Assembly (NCBI RefSeq): GCF_003002815.1
Contig: NZ_PVTF01000006.1
Location: 558,001 to 622,000, forward strand
DNA: 64,000 nt
Direction: 5' to 3'
From: Umezawaea tangerina
GTDB lineage: Bacteria; Actinomycetota; Actinomycetes; Mycobacteriales; Pseudonocardiaceae
The notes below the pieces were generated by a model. It was not told where the DNA came from. It worked only from the letters and a program-made list of their open reading frames with translations, and did not search any database. This document shows positions 8,361-17,007 of this stretch, one piece after another (the stretch's first letter is position 1; each line of letters opens with the position of its first letter). The translations under genes were made by a program, and so were the position numbers.

Positions 8361-9119
8361 TCACACCTGCCGAGTAGGCATCACCACGATCTGCCTCAAG
8401 TTCACATGCCGCGCCCGGCTCACCGCATAAGCCACCACGTCCGCCACCTCCTCGGCCGCCAGCCTCCCCGCGACCCCGATCCACGACTCCACCTCCTCCG
8501 CCGCCCCCCGATCCAGGTGCGTCAACAACTCCGACTCCACGAACCCCGGCTCCACATTCGTCACCCGCACGTCCTTCGGCCCCAACTCCACCCGCAGGTT
8601 CGCCGACAGGTGCGTCACCGCCGCCTTCGTCGCGCAGTACACCGCGTAGTCCGCGAACACCGCGTGCGCCCCCACCGACGAGATGTCCACCAGGTCGGCC
8701 GTCCCACCACCGGCGGCCACCGCGACCAGGTCCGACGTGAACTCACCGATCACCCGGAGCGCCCCGGTGACGTTCAGGTCCACCATCCGCGCCCAGTCGT
8801 CCGACCGGACGTCCGCGATGGGCGCCGCCAGCATCACCCCGGCGTTGTTCACCACCAGGTCGACCCTCCCGAACGCCTCCCGCACGGCCGCCCCGCCCGC
8901 CGCGACCGACTCCGCCGACGTCACGTCCACCTCGACGGCCAGCGCCCGGCCCCCGTCAGCGGTGATCTTGTCCGCCAGTTCCGCGAGCCGGTCGCCCCGC
9001 CGCGCGAACAGCGCCACCTTCGCCCCGCCGGCCGCCAACGCCAGCGCCGTGGCCGCCCCGATCCCGCTCGACGCCCCGGTCACCACGGCCGTCCGATCAT
9101 CCAGTACAAGATTCGTCAT
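8361..9119 (-). CDS. SDR family NAD(P)-dependent oxidoreductase
   Basis: 252 aa classical short-chain dehydrogenase. TGASSGIG at about residue 14 binds the cofactor, NNAGVM is the structural motif, and Ser-YAVYCATK (YxxxK) is catalytic. FARRGD after the second strand suggests NADP preference. The ATG at 9119 gives the usual N-terminus (MTNLVLDDRTAVVTG). It is transcribed away from the MmyB-type regulator across a 101-base gap, an arrangement typical of a regulator controlling an adjacent SDR. The substrate is unknown. Confidence 0.9.
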   Translation of the reverse strand: MTNLVLDDRTAVVTGASSGIGAATALALAAGGAKVALFARRGDRLAELADKITADGGRALAVEVDVTSAESVAAGGAAVREAFGRVDLVVNNAGVMLAAPIADVRSDDWARMVDLNVTGALRVIGEFTSDLVAVAAGGGTADLVDISSVGAHAVFADYAVYCATKAAVTHLSANLRVELGPKDVRVTNVEPGFVESELLTHLDRGAAEEVESWIGVAGRLAAEEVADVVAYAVSRARHVNLRQIVVMPTRQV

Positions 9120-9220
9120 GCCCACAACGCTGTCGTCGACGGGGTCCCGTTGGGAGGCTCGCTTCTTGGTAGTACCCCCAGAACCACCCACAACCCGCAC
9201 CGAGGGGGCAGACTGTCCAC

Positions 9221-10060
9221 ATGAGCCGCGAACTCGGGGAGTTCCTCCGTTCCCGCCGCGCCCGCATCAAACCGACCGACGTGGGTCTGTCCGCCGGTCT
9301 GCGCCGCCGGGTGCCCGGTCTGCGCCGCGACGAGGTCGCGAGCCTCGCCGGGGTGAGCGTGGAGTACTACGTCCGCCTGGAGCAGGGGCGCACGGCCGGG
9401 GTGTCGGACTCGGTGCTGGACGCCGTGGGCCGGGCGCTGCGGTTGTCCGACGTGGAGCGCACGCACCTGCACAACCTGGTGCGCCCGGCGGACGGGAGCT
9501 CGGGGTCGACGCCGGTGAGCCCGACCGTGCAGCGGCTGATCGACCTGATGGACTCGGTGCCCGCGATGGTGCTGGGCAAGCACCTGGACGTGCTCGCCTA
9601 CAACAGGCTGGCCGACGCGGTGTACGGGTTCTCCGCGCTGCCCGCGGCCGAGCGGAACATGGCCCGCAGGGCGTTCCTGAACCCGACGGCGCACCTGTTC
9701 TACCCGGAGTGGGACGCCGTGGCCGAGGAGACGGTGGCGTACCTGCGGCTGGAGGCGGGCAGGTTCCCCGAGGACCCGGAGCTGGCGTCGCTGGTCGGCG
9801 AGCTGTCGATCAAGAACGAGGTGTTCGGGCGGCTGTGGGCGCGGCACGACGTGAAGGACAAGGTGTTCGGCCGCAAGCTGGTCAACCACGACCTGGTCGG
9901 TGAGCTGCAGGTCGAGTGGCAGACGTTCATGCTGCCCGGCGAGGTGGGGCAGCACCTGCTGACCTACGTGCCGGTGCCGGGCTCGGCGACGGCGGACAAG
10001 CTCGCCGTGCTGGCGAGCTGGGCCGCGTCATCCCCCGAGCCGAGTCAGCTGACCAGCTGA
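9221..10060 (+). CDS. HTH transcriptional regulator with MmyB-like ligand domain
   Basis: 279 aa. An XRE-type helix-turn-helix at about residues 35-65 (RRDEVASLAGVSVEYYVRLEQGR) is followed by the MmyB-like C-terminal domain (SVPAMVLGKHLDVLAYNRLADAVYG, RRAFLNPTAHLFYPEWDAVA), which in related proteins binds fatty-acid-like ligands. Divergent from the SDR gene, so it probably regulates that gene and itself. Its end overlaps the converging NuoF-like gene by 16 bases. Confidence 0.9.
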   Translation: MSRELGEFLRSRRARIKPTDVGLSAGLRRRVPGLRRDEVASLAGVSVEYYVRLEQGRTAGVSDSVLDAVGRALRLSDVERTHLHNLVRPADGSSGSTPVSPTVQRLIDLMDSVPAMVLGKHLDVLAYNRLADAVYGFSALPAAERNMARRAFLNPTAHLFYPEWDAVAEETVAYLRLEAGRFPEDPELASLVGELSIKNEVFGRLWARHDVKDKVFGRKLVNHDLVGELQVEWQTFMLPGEVGQHLLTYVPVPGSATADKLAVLASWAASSPEPSQLTS

Positions 10061-10467
10061 GCGAGCCGGATGTAGGCCGAGGCGTCGCCGACGACGTCGC
10101 CCGTCCGCCCGGTCTGGTCGATCACGACGCGCACGGCGTCGCCGCGCCGGGACAGCGCCCGGCGGACGGCGACCGCGCCGATGCCCGGCGGGGTGCGCAG
10201 GTACGCGCGGTGGGCGCCGACGGCCCGTGCGACCGTCAGCAACCCGTCGAGCACGAGGTCGGGTGACGCGGTGAGCTCCACGACCTGCGCGGGGCTCACC
10301 GCGTCGCACACGACCACCGGGCGGTCGACGGTCGCGCTCGCGGCCAGCGCCCGCCACAGCGGGGACCTGGCCTCGAACAGCACGGCTATCAGCCTGCCGA
10401 ACTCGGGCGCCGCGGCGGTGGCGCTCCGGTCAAGAGGTCGGCGGTTGACCACTGCCCTGGTCCTCAC
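10045..10467 (-). CDS. NuoF-like (NADH dehydrogenase 51-kDa subunit family) fragment, probably degenerate
   Basis: 140 aa from a GTG start that overlaps the end of the DUF5666 gene by 38 bases; a second GTG lies 15 bases inside. The stretch RPVVVCDAVSP..ELTASPDLVLDGLLTVARAVGAHRAYL resembles the part of NuoF-family proteins that reads roughly vvnavEGEPa..kD..ll..aPhLVLdGa..aa.alGA..a. The glycine-rich FMN-binding segment and iron-sulfur cysteines are absent, and the protein is about a third of family length. It could be a decayed NuoF paralogue or an unrelated small protein. Family call by recalled pattern only. Confidence 0.5.
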   Translation of the reverse strand: MRTRAVVNRRPLDRSATAAAPEFGRLIAVLFEARSPLWRALAASATVDRPVVVCDAVSPAQVVELTASPDLVLDGLLTVARAVGAHRAYLRTPPGIGAVAVRRALSRRGDAVRVVIDQTGRTGDVVGDASAYIRLAQLVS

Positions 10468-11077
10468 GGCGCGGTGGCACGCCCGGAGCCTGCTGGCCGC
10501 CGGGCATCTGCCCCTGGCGGCCCTGCTGCCCCTCGACGCGCTCCACGATCGACTTCGCGGTGGTCTTGCCGTCGGTCGTCTCGCCGATGACGGTCACCGT
10601 GTCGCCGTTCGCGATGCTGCTGATGTCGGTCTTGGTCTGCTGGTCGGGCCTGCCCGCGCCACCGATGACGGTGCTGCTGTCGATCGTGTACGTCCTGGTG
10701 TACCCGTCGGTGCTCTTGACGCCGATCGACGAGCTGGACACCTCGGTCACCGTGCCCACCTGGAACTCGCCGTGCAGCGACGTGCCGAAGCCGCCGAGGG
10801 CGCCACCACCGGGGAAACCGCCGCCCATGCGGCCGTACCCGCCGGGCCCGCCACGACCGCCGGGGCCCATGTCGGACGCGCCGACAGCGCCGTTGGCGGC
10901 GTAGATGGCCGTCCCGCCCGCGGCGGCGATGCCGACCGCGATGGCGACGGCCGCGACGGTCTTGCGGCCGGACCAGCTCGGCCGGTCCGCGGCCGGTTGC
11001 TCGGCACCCCAGGCGGGCTCCTGCGGTGGCACGGCCGAACCCGGCTGCTCCGCCGGTGTGTTCTGGTCGGTGCTCAT
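10430..11077 (-). CDS. DUF5666-type membrane-anchored protein
   Basis: 215 aa. A Pro/Gln-rich cytoplasmic N-terminus is followed by one membrane segment (about residues 40-62, KTVAAVAIAVGIAAAGGTAIY), a Gly-rich spacer and an extracytoplasmic beta domain (FQVGTVTEVSSSSIGVKSTDGYTRTYTID, SIANGDTVTVIGE) of the DUF5666 kind. The ATG at 11077 has AGGAGG seven bases upstream. It is divergent from the response regulator, and the shared gap holds phased repeats pointing at both genes, so it is probably a target of that two-component system. Function unknown. Confidence 0.8.
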   Translation of the reverse strand: MSTDQNTPAEQPGSAVPPQEPAWGAEQPAADRPSWSGRKTVAAVAIAVGIAAAGGTAIYAANGAVGASDMGPGGRGGPGGYGRMGGGFPGGGALGGFGTSLHGEFQVGTVTEVSSSSIGVKSTDGYTRTYTIDSSTVIGGAGRPDQQTKTDISSIANGDTVTVIGETTDGKTTAKSIVERVEGQQGRQGQMPGGQQAPGVPPRREDQGSGQPPTS

Positions 11078-11144
11078 CGTCCATCCTCCTGCGATCGTCC
11101 AACGGGCGTCCGCCGCGTTGTGAGGACAACGGTCCCGTCGTTGC

Positions 11145-11182
11145 CTGTGTAGGCGCTGTGCGTCCGTTGGGCGACCGCTGTG
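11145..11182 (-). promoter_or_regulatory. Phased CTGTG repeats facing the DUF5666 gene
   Basis: CTGTG (CACAG on the minus strand) occurs at 11145, 11156 and 11178, i.e. at 11- and 22-base steps; the intervening position (11167) reads ttggg. The geometry fits OmpR/PhoB-family response regulators, which bind direct repeats one helical turn apart. Binding by the adjacent regulator is inferred. Confidence 0.5.
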
Positions 11183-11199
11183 GGCCTGCCTGCCCCGCT

Positions 11200-11226
11200 C
11201 ACAGGTGGTACACAGGGTTCGCACAG
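11200..11226 (+). promoter_or_regulatory. Three CACAG direct repeats at 11-bp spacing upstream of the response regulator
   Basis: CACAG starts at 11200, 11211 and 11222, exactly one helical turn apart and ending 34 bases before the response-regulator ATG. This is the expected arrangement for autoregulation by an OmpR/PhoB-type regulator. The overlap with a promoter is not resolved. Confidence 0.55.
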
Positions 11227-11259
11227 CCCCGGCCCAACGGCCCAGCACAGGATTCGGAC

Positions 11260-12000
11260 ATGCGCGCAGTGACGACCAGCAAGAAGCACGCCGAACTCCG
11301 CCGCCCGGACGGCCAGGCCGTGCGGGTCCTCGTCGTCGACGACGAGTCGACCCTGGCCGAGCTGATGTCCATGGCGCTGCGGATGGAGACCTGGGAGGTC
11401 CGCACGGCGCTGGACGGCGCGTCGGCCGTGCGCACCGCGCGGGAGTTCCGCCCGGACGCCGTCGTGCTGGACGTCATGCTGCCCGACTTCGACGGCATCG
11501 AGGTGCTGCGCAGGCTCCGCGCCGAGCAGCCGAACCTACCCGTGCTGTTCCTGACGGCGAAGGACGCCGTGGAGGACCGCATCGCCGGGCTGACCGCCGG
11601 TGGCGACGACTACGTGACCAAGCCGTTCAGCCTGGAGGAGGTCGTGCTGAGGTTGCGCGCGCTGATGCGCCGCACCGGCGTGACCGAGGCGACGGCGGGC
11701 GCGGAGCTCGTGGTCGGCGACCTGCGGCTGGACGAGGACACCCGCGAGGTGCACCGCGGCGGCCGGTCGATCGACCTGACCGCGACCGAGTTCGAGCTGC
11801 TCCGCTACCTCATGCGCAACCCCAAGCGGGTCCTGAGCAAGGCCCAGATCCTCGACCGGGTGTGGAGCTACGACTTCGGCGGGCAGGCGAACATCGTCGA
11901 GCTGTACATCTCCTACCTGCGCAAGAAGATCGACGCGGGCCACGAGCCCATGATCCACACGATGCGGGGCGCGGGCTATGTCCTCAAGCCGGCACCCTAG
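11260..12000 (+). CDS. Two-component response regulator, OmpR/PhoB family
   Basis: 246 aa. The receiver domain has acidic residues in VVDDES, phospho-acceptor Asp71 (AVVLDVMLPDFDG) and the conserved Lys in DYVTKPFS. The C-terminal winged helix (ELVVGDLRLDEDTREVHRGG to HTMRGAGYVLK) is full length. The kinase gene starts inside its last 23 bases, so the two are translationally coupled. Phased CACAG repeats upstream suggest autoregulation and control of the divergent DUF5666 gene. Confidence 0.95.
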   Translation: MRAVTTSKKHAELRRPDGQAVRVLVVDDESTLAELMSMALRMETWEVRTALDGASAVRTAREFRPDAVVLDVMLPDFDGIEVLRRLRAEQPNLPVLFLTAKDAVEDRIAGLTAGGDDYVTKPFSLEEVVLRLRALMRRTGVTEATAGAELVVGDLRLDEDTREVHRGGRSIDLTATEFELLRYLMRNPKRVLSKAQILDRVWSYDFGGQANIVELYISYLRKKIDAGHEPMIHTMRGAGYVLKPAP

Positions 12001-13489
12001 GTCCTGGTCGCTGCGCACCCGGATCATCGCGGAGCAGATGGCGCTGCTCACGCTGGTGTGCCTGATCATCGGCGTGGTCACGATGGTGGCGCTGCGGGAC
12101 TTCCAGATCAAGAAGCTCGACGAGCAGGTGCAGTTCGCGTCCAACAGGGCGTCGGAGTTCCGCGGCGACCGGTCGCCGCCCAACGGGCTGCCGAGGCTCC
12201 CCGGTCTCGGCGGGAGCAACGACCGCAACCCGCTGTCGGGCCCTGGCCAGGCACCGGGCACCCTCTCCGCGACCGTGCACGGCGGGACGATCACCCAGGC
12301 CCTGCGGCTCACGCCCGGTCGCGGCGACCAGGAGTCCGTGCCCGACGAGGCGCGTCCTCAGCTCATCGGGCTCCAACCGGACGGCAGGCCGCACTCCGTG
12401 ACGCTGGAGGGGATCGGCGAGTACCGGCTGATCGCCGCCGCCACACCGTCCGGCGACGTGCTCGTCACCGGGCTGCCGCTGACCCAGGTCAACGCCACCG
12501 TGCTCCAGCTCGGCTTCGTGCTGGGCGGCGTCGCACTGGCAGGTCTGCTCGTGGCCGCGCTGGCGGGCGCGTTCATCGTGCGCCGCACGCTGCAACCGCT
12601 GCAACGCGTCGCCGGCATCGCGACACGGGTCTCGGAGCTGCCGCTGCACGAGGGCGAGGTCGCCCTCGCCGTCCGCGTGCCCGAACGCGACAGCAACCCC
12701 AACACCGAGGTCGGCCAGGTCGGCCTCGCGCTCAACCGCATGCTCGGCCACATCGGCAACGCCCTCACCGCCCGCCACGCCACCGAGACCAGGGTCCGCC
12801 AGTTCGTCGCCGACGCCTCCCACGAGCTGCGCACCCCGCTCGCCGCCATCCGCGGCTACGCCGAGCTCACCCGGCGCAGCAAGGCCGAGGTCCCACCCGA
12901 GATCGCCCACGCCATGAGCCGCGTCGAGTCCGAGGCCGACCGCATGACCGTCCTCGTCCAGGACCTGCTCCTGCTGGCCCGCCTCGACGCGGGCCGCCCC
13001 CTCGACGACTCCGAGGTCGACCTCACCAGACTCGTCCTGGACGCGGTCAGCGACTCCCGCATCTCCGCCCAGGCCCACAACTGGCAACTCGAGCTCCCCG
13101 CCGAACCGGTCACCGTCCGCGGCGACGCCGACCGCCTCCACCAGGTGCTCGCGAACCTCCTCTCCAACGCCCGCACCCACACCCCACCCGGCACCACCGT
13201 CACCACCGGCCTGTCGGTCTCCCCGGCCCACGGCGTCGAGCTCACCGTCACCGACAACGGCCCCGGCATCTCCCCCGACCTCCTCCCCGACGTCTTCGAA
13301 CGCTTCGCCCGCGGCGACAGCTCCCGCTCCCGCGCCGCCGGCAGCACCGGCCTCGGCCTCTCCATCGTCTCCGCCGTGGTCGCCTCCCACGGCGGCACAG
13401 TCGGCGTAGCCAGCGAACCCGGCAAAACCAGATTCACCGTCCGCCTACCAATCCACAGAACCGCAACCGCCACTTCACAACGCACCTAA
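11978..13489 (+). CDS. Sensor histidine kinase
   Basis: 503 aa. Transmembrane helix 1 is at about residues 18-42, a periplasmic region of about 120 residues follows, helix 2 is at about 170-200, then HAMP, dimerisation domain with phospho-acceptor His282 (FVADASHELRTPLAAIRGY) and the ATPase with N box (LANLLSNARTHT), DNGPGIS and GSTGLGLSIV. The ATG lies within the regulator gene (23-base overlap). The sensing domain has no recognised ligand motif. Downstream are element A and the glycosyltransferase operon. Confidence 0.95.
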   Translation: MSSSRHPRSWSLRTRIIAEQMALLTLVCLIIGVVTMVALRDFQIKKLDEQVQFASNRASEFRGDRSPPNGLPRLPGLGGSNDRNPLSGPGQAPGTLSATVHGGTITQALRLTPGRGDQESVPDEARPQLIGLQPDGRPHSVTLEGIGEYRLIAAATPSGDVLVTGLPLTQVNATVLQLGFVLGGVALAGLLVAALAGAFIVRRTLQPLQRVAGIATRVSELPLHEGEVALAVRVPERDSNPNTEVGQVGLALNRMLGHIGNALTARHATETRVRQFVADASHELRTPLAAIRGYAELTRRSKAEVPPEIAHAMSRVESEADRMTVLVQDLLLLARLDAGRPLDDSEVDLTRLVLDAVSDSRISAQAHNWQLELPAEPVTVRGDADRLHQVLANLLSNARTHTPPGTTVTTGLSVSPAHGVELTVTDNGPGISPDLLPDVFERFARGDSSRSRAAGSTGLGLSIVSAVVASHGGTVGVASEPGKTRFTVRLPIHRTATATSQRT

Positions 13490-13564
13490 CGCACCAACCA
13501 GCGCACCAACAACCAACGCACCCAGCCCCCAACGACGCTGAAAGCGAGCGGCACCCGTCCGCTG

Positions 13565-13680
13565 GCGGCCGGCTTGACTTGGGGTTTTTGGGCTTAAAAT
13601 TGGTCGGCGGGCAGGCTCTACCACCTGCCCTTTTTCGCCCGACGAAGCCCAAAAAAGGGGCCCCAAGTCAAGCCGGCCGC
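13565..13680. repeat. Dispersed palindromic element A, copy 2
   Basis: Left arm 13565-13595, right arm 13645-13680, with the same internal GGGCAGG/CCTGCCC hairpin and T run as copy 1. The flanks also match copy 1: gaaagcgagcgg and cgtccgct on the left, a cgacacccc unit and ctcgccaccga on the right, giving a unit of about 150 bp. It lies 75 bases after the kinase stop, so it probably ends that transcript. The remaining sequence in 13490-13864 shows no gene. Confidence 0.8.
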
Positions 13681-13864
13681 ACCCCCCACGGCCGCAGCGA
13701 CACCCCGCTCACCTCGCCACCGACACCCGACGCCGAGCACCAACACACGCCGAAGCCACACACCCGAAACACACACCCAAAACCCCACCCGAAACCCCCA
13801 CCCACACAGCTCCCACACAGCAAAGCCACAAGGACCGCCCAGCCACGCCCGACAACCTCACCCC

Positions 13865-15715
13865 ATGACGGTCGTCGACTCCCAAGCCCCAGCCTCCCTC
13901 GCGCCGCCCATCACCCCCGACCCGGCACCGAGATCCCCCCGCTGGGCCCGTCCCGCCTTCTTCGTCCTGCTCGGCGCGACCGCTCTCCTCTACCTCTGGC
14001 AGCTGGGCGACTCGGAGTGGGCCAACGCCTACTACTCGGCCGCCGCCCAGGCCGGGTCGCAGAGCTGGGAGGCCTGGTTCTTCGGGTCGACCGACGCCGC
14101 CAACTCCATCACCGTCGACAAGACCCCGGCCGCGCTGTGGTTCATGGGCCTGTCGGCCAGGGTGTTCGGGGTCAACGCGTGGAGCGTCCTCGTCCCGCAG
14201 GCGTTGATGGGTGTCGGCAGCGTCGGCCTCCTCCACGCCGCCGTGAAGCGCACGTCGGGTCCGGCCGCCGGGCTCATCGCGGGTGCCGTGCTGGCGTTGA
14301 CCCCGGTCGCCGTCCTCATGTTCCGCTTCAACAACCCGGACGCGCTGCTGGTCCTCCTGCTCGTCGCGGGCGCCTACTGCACGATCCGCGCCACCGAGCG
14401 GGCCAGTTGGCGGTGGCTCGCGCTGGCGGGCGTCGCGGTCGGGTTCGCCTTCCTGGCCAAGATGCTCCAGGCCTTCCTGGTGCTGCCCGCGTTCGGTCTC
14501 GGTTACCTCTTCTTCGCCCGCACCACCGTCACCCGCAAGCTCCTCCACCTCGCCGGGGCCCTGGGCGCGATGGTCGTCGCGGGCGGCTGGTGGGTGGCGG
14601 TGGTCGAGCTCGTCCCGGCGGGTTCCCGCCCGTTCATCGGCGGTTCGCAGACCAACAGCGTCCTCGAGCTCACCTTGGGCTACAACGGTTTCGGCAGGCT
14701 CACCGGTGACGAGGTCGGCAGTGTCGGCGGCGGCGCGGGCGGCGGCTGGGGGTCGACGGGCTGGGCCCGGCTGTTCGGCGGCGAGATGGGCGGCCAGATC
14801 GCCTGGCTGCTCCCCGCGACCCTGGTGCTGCTGGTCGCGGGCTGGTGGGCCGCCCGCGGCCCGGCCCGCGCCGCGCTCGTGGTGTGGGGCGGCTGGCTGC
14901 TCGTCACGGCGGCCGTGTTCAGCTACATGAACGGCATCATCCACGGCTACTACACCGTGGCGCTCGCCCCCGCGATCGGCGGTGTGATCGGTGTCGGCGC
15001 CGCGGCGCTGTGGCGGCGGCGGCAGGACCCGATGGCGCTCGCGGCGCTGTCCGGCGCCGTCGCGCTGGCCGGGATCCAGGCCTACCTGCTGCTCGCCTCC
15101 TGGTCGTCCGCGTTCGCGATCGCCGTGCTGGTGCTGGGGTTCGTCGGCGCGGCCGGGTTCTTCTTCAGCCCCAAGGTGTTCGTCCCGATCGCGCTGGTCG
15201 CCGCGCTGGCCGGACCGGGCGCCTACTCGGTCGCCACGGCCTCCACCGCGCACACCGGCGCCATCCCGTCGGCCGGTCCGGCGGGCACGGGCGGGTTCCG
15301 CGGCGGAGGCGGCGGCACGGGCGGCGCGATGCCCGGCGGTGGCGGCGGCATGGGCGGTCTGCTCAGCGCCCCCACGCCCGGCGCGAACCTGGTCTCGTTG
15401 CTGCGCGGCGGTTCCCAGACCTGGGCCGCGGCCGCGGTGGGCTCCAACAACGCCGCGGGCTACCAGCTGGGCAGCGGCATGCCCGTGATGGCCGTCGGCG
15501 GCTTCAACGGCACCGACCCGGCGCCGACCCTCGCCGAGTTCCAACAGCTCGTGGCGGACGGGAGGATCCACTACTTCCTCGGCGGCGCGGGCATGTCCGG
15601 GTCCACCGGCAGCGACGACGCGCAGGAGATCGCGGCCTGGGTCGCGCGGAGCTTCCAGGGCACCACCGTCGACGGCGTCGCGGTCTACGACCTCACAGTC
15701 GGCGCACAGCGATGA
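13865..15715 (+). CDS. GT39/PMT-like membrane glycosyltransferase (ArnT type)
   Basis: 616 aa integral membrane protein with about 12 helices. The segment WANAYYSAAAQAGSQSWEAWFFGSTDAANSITVDKTP carries the acidic loop found in dolichyl- or polyprenyl-phosphate sugar transferases. LMFRFNNPDALL and FLAKMLQAFLVLPAF follow the Actinobacterial family pattern. A Gly-rich loop (about residues 470-500) precedes a C-terminal extracytoplasmic domain with PTLAEFQQLVADGRIHYFL. It is expected to move a sugar from a polyprenyl phosphate onto an outer acceptor. It overlaps the next gene (ATGA) and shares overall architecture with the third gene of this operon. Confidence 0.88.
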   Translation: MTVVDSQAPASLAPPITPDPAPRSPRWARPAFFVLLGATALLYLWQLGDSEWANAYYSAAAQAGSQSWEAWFFGSTDAANSITVDKTPAALWFMGLSARVFGVNAWSVLVPQALMGVGSVGLLHAAVKRTSGPAAGLIAGAVLALTPVAVLMFRFNNPDALLVLLLVAGAYCTIRATERASWRWLALAGVAVGFAFLAKMLQAFLVLPAFGLGYLFFARTTVTRKLLHLAGALGAMVVAGGWWVAVVELVPAGSRPFIGGSQTNSVLELTLGYNGFGRLTGDEVGSVGGGAGGGWGSTGWARLFGGEMGGQIAWLLPATLVLLVAGWWAARGPARAALVVWGGWLLVTAAVFSYMNGIIHGYYTVALAPAIGGVIGVGAAALWRRRQDPMALAALSGAVALAGIQAYLLLASWSSAFAIAVLVLGFVGAAGFFFSPKVFVPIALVAALAGPGAYSVATASTAHTGAIPSAGPAGTGGFRGGGGGTGGAMPGGGGGMGGLLSAPTPGANLVSLLRGGSQTWAAAAVGSNNAAGYQLGSGMPVMAVGGFNGTDPAPTLAEFQQLVADGRIHYFLGGAGMSGSTGSDDAQEIAAWVARSFQGTTVDGVAVYDLTVGAQR

Positions 15716-17007
15716 CACACGAAGCACCCAGCCCCGACCTCGAAGTTGGGCTCATGACAGTCACGACGCTGCGGCCCGGTGCGAGTCCCATCGCGACGAA
15801 CACCAAGACCCCCGTCCTGGACGTGGTGGTGCCGGTTTACAACGAAGAGGTGGACCTGGGGCCGTGCGTGCGCAGGCTGCACGCCGAGATGGCGCGGAGC
15901 TTCCCGTACCCGTTCCGGATCACCATCGCGGACAACGCCAGCACGGACGGGACCGCCGCCGTCGCGCGGGAGCTGGTCGAGGAGCTGCCCGAGGTCGTCG
16001 TGGTGCACCTGGAGCAGAAGGGCCGCGGCCGGGCGCTGCACCAGGTCTGGCTCGGGTCGGACGCGCCGGTGCTGGCCTACATGGACGTCGACCTGTCGAC
16101 GGACCTGGCTGCGCTGCCGCCGCTGATCGCCCCGCTGATCTCCGGCCACTCCGACATCGCGATCGGCAGCAGGCTGGCCCGCGGCGCGCGGGTGGTCCGC
16201 GGCCCGAAGCGCGAGTTCATCTCCCGCTGCTACAACCTGCTGCTGCGCGGCACGCTGGCCACCCGGTTCTCCGACGCGCAGTGCGGGTTCAAGGCGATCC
16301 GCGCGGACGTCGCGAAGCGGCTGCTGCCGCACGTCGTGGACACCGGCTGGTTCTTCGACACCGAGCTGCTGGTGCTCGGCGAACGGGCGGGCCTGCGCAT
16401 CCACGAGGTCCCGGTGGACTGGGTGGACGACCCGGACAGCAGGGTGGACATCGTGTCGACCGCCATGGCGGACCTCAGGGGCGTGGCGCGGCTGGGCCGG
16501 GCGCTGGCGACCGGCGGGCTGCCCATCGCGGAGCTGCGCCAAGCACTGGGCCGCGCGCCGCTGGAGAGCGCGACCCCCGGTGTTCCGACGGGGCTGCTGC
16601 GCCAGCTGGTCCGGTTCGCCGCGATCGGCGTGACCAGCACGCTGGCCTACCTGCTGCTGTTCCTGCTGCTGCGCGGCGGGCTCGGCGCGCAGGGCGCGAA
16701 CCTGGTGTCGCTGCTCGTGACGGCCATCGCCAACACCGCGGCCAACCGCCGCTTCACGTTCGGGGTGCGCGGTCGCGACGGCGCGGGCAGGCACCAGTTC
16801 GAGGGGCTCATCGTGTTCGGGCTCGGGCTCGCGCTGACCAGCGGATCCCTTGCCCTGCTGCACAGTTCGACCGATCCCGGCCAGGTCGCCGAGGTCGCCG
16901 CCGTCGTCGGCGCCAACCTGATCGCCACCGTGTTGCGCTTCCTGCTGCTGCGCAACTGGGTGTTCCGTCCGCGTACCGCTGCGATTCCCCTGGAGAACGA
17001 GTCATGA
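15712..17007 (+). CDS. Polyprenyl-phosphate glycosyltransferase (GT2) fused to a GtrA-like membrane domain
   Basis: 431 aa from the ATG at 15712, which overlaps the upstream stop; an in-frame ATG at 15754 is an alternative. The N-terminal GT2 domain has VVPVYNEEVDLG, ADNASTDGTA, YMDVDLSTDL (metal-binding DxD) and IGSRLARGA, as in dolichyl-phosphate mannose synthases. The C-terminal 130 residues form four helices of the GtrA type (LVRFAAIGVTSTLAYLLLF, NTAANRRFTF). It should charge a lipid carrier with sugar and help flip it, supplying the GT39 enzymes encoded on both sides. Confidence 0.9.
   Translation: MTHEAPSPDLEVGLMTVTTLRPGASPIATNTKTPVLDVVVPVYNEEVDLGPCVRRLHAEMARSFPYPFRITIADNASTDGTAAVARELVEELPEVVVVHLEQKGRGRALHQVWLGSDAPVLAYMDVDLSTDLAALPPLIAPLISGHSDIAIGSRLARGARVVRGPKREFISRCYNLLLRGTLATRFSDAQCGFKAIRADVAKRLLPHVVDTGWFFDTELLVLGERAGLRIHEVPVDWVDDPDSRVDIVSTAMADLRGVARLGRALATGGLPIAELRQALGRAPLESATPGVPTGLLRQLVRFAAIGVTSTLAYLLLFLLLRGGLGAQGANLVSLLVTAIANTAANRRFTFGVRGRDGAGRHQFEGLIVFGLGLALTSGSLALLHSSTDPGQVAEVAAVVGANLIATVLRFLLLRNWVFRPRTAAIPLENES

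Noticed and set aside
12058-14709. 883-codon plus-strand frame
   Set aside because: Runs out of frame through the kinase gene, element A and the glycosyltransferase; Arg/Pro-rich shadow.
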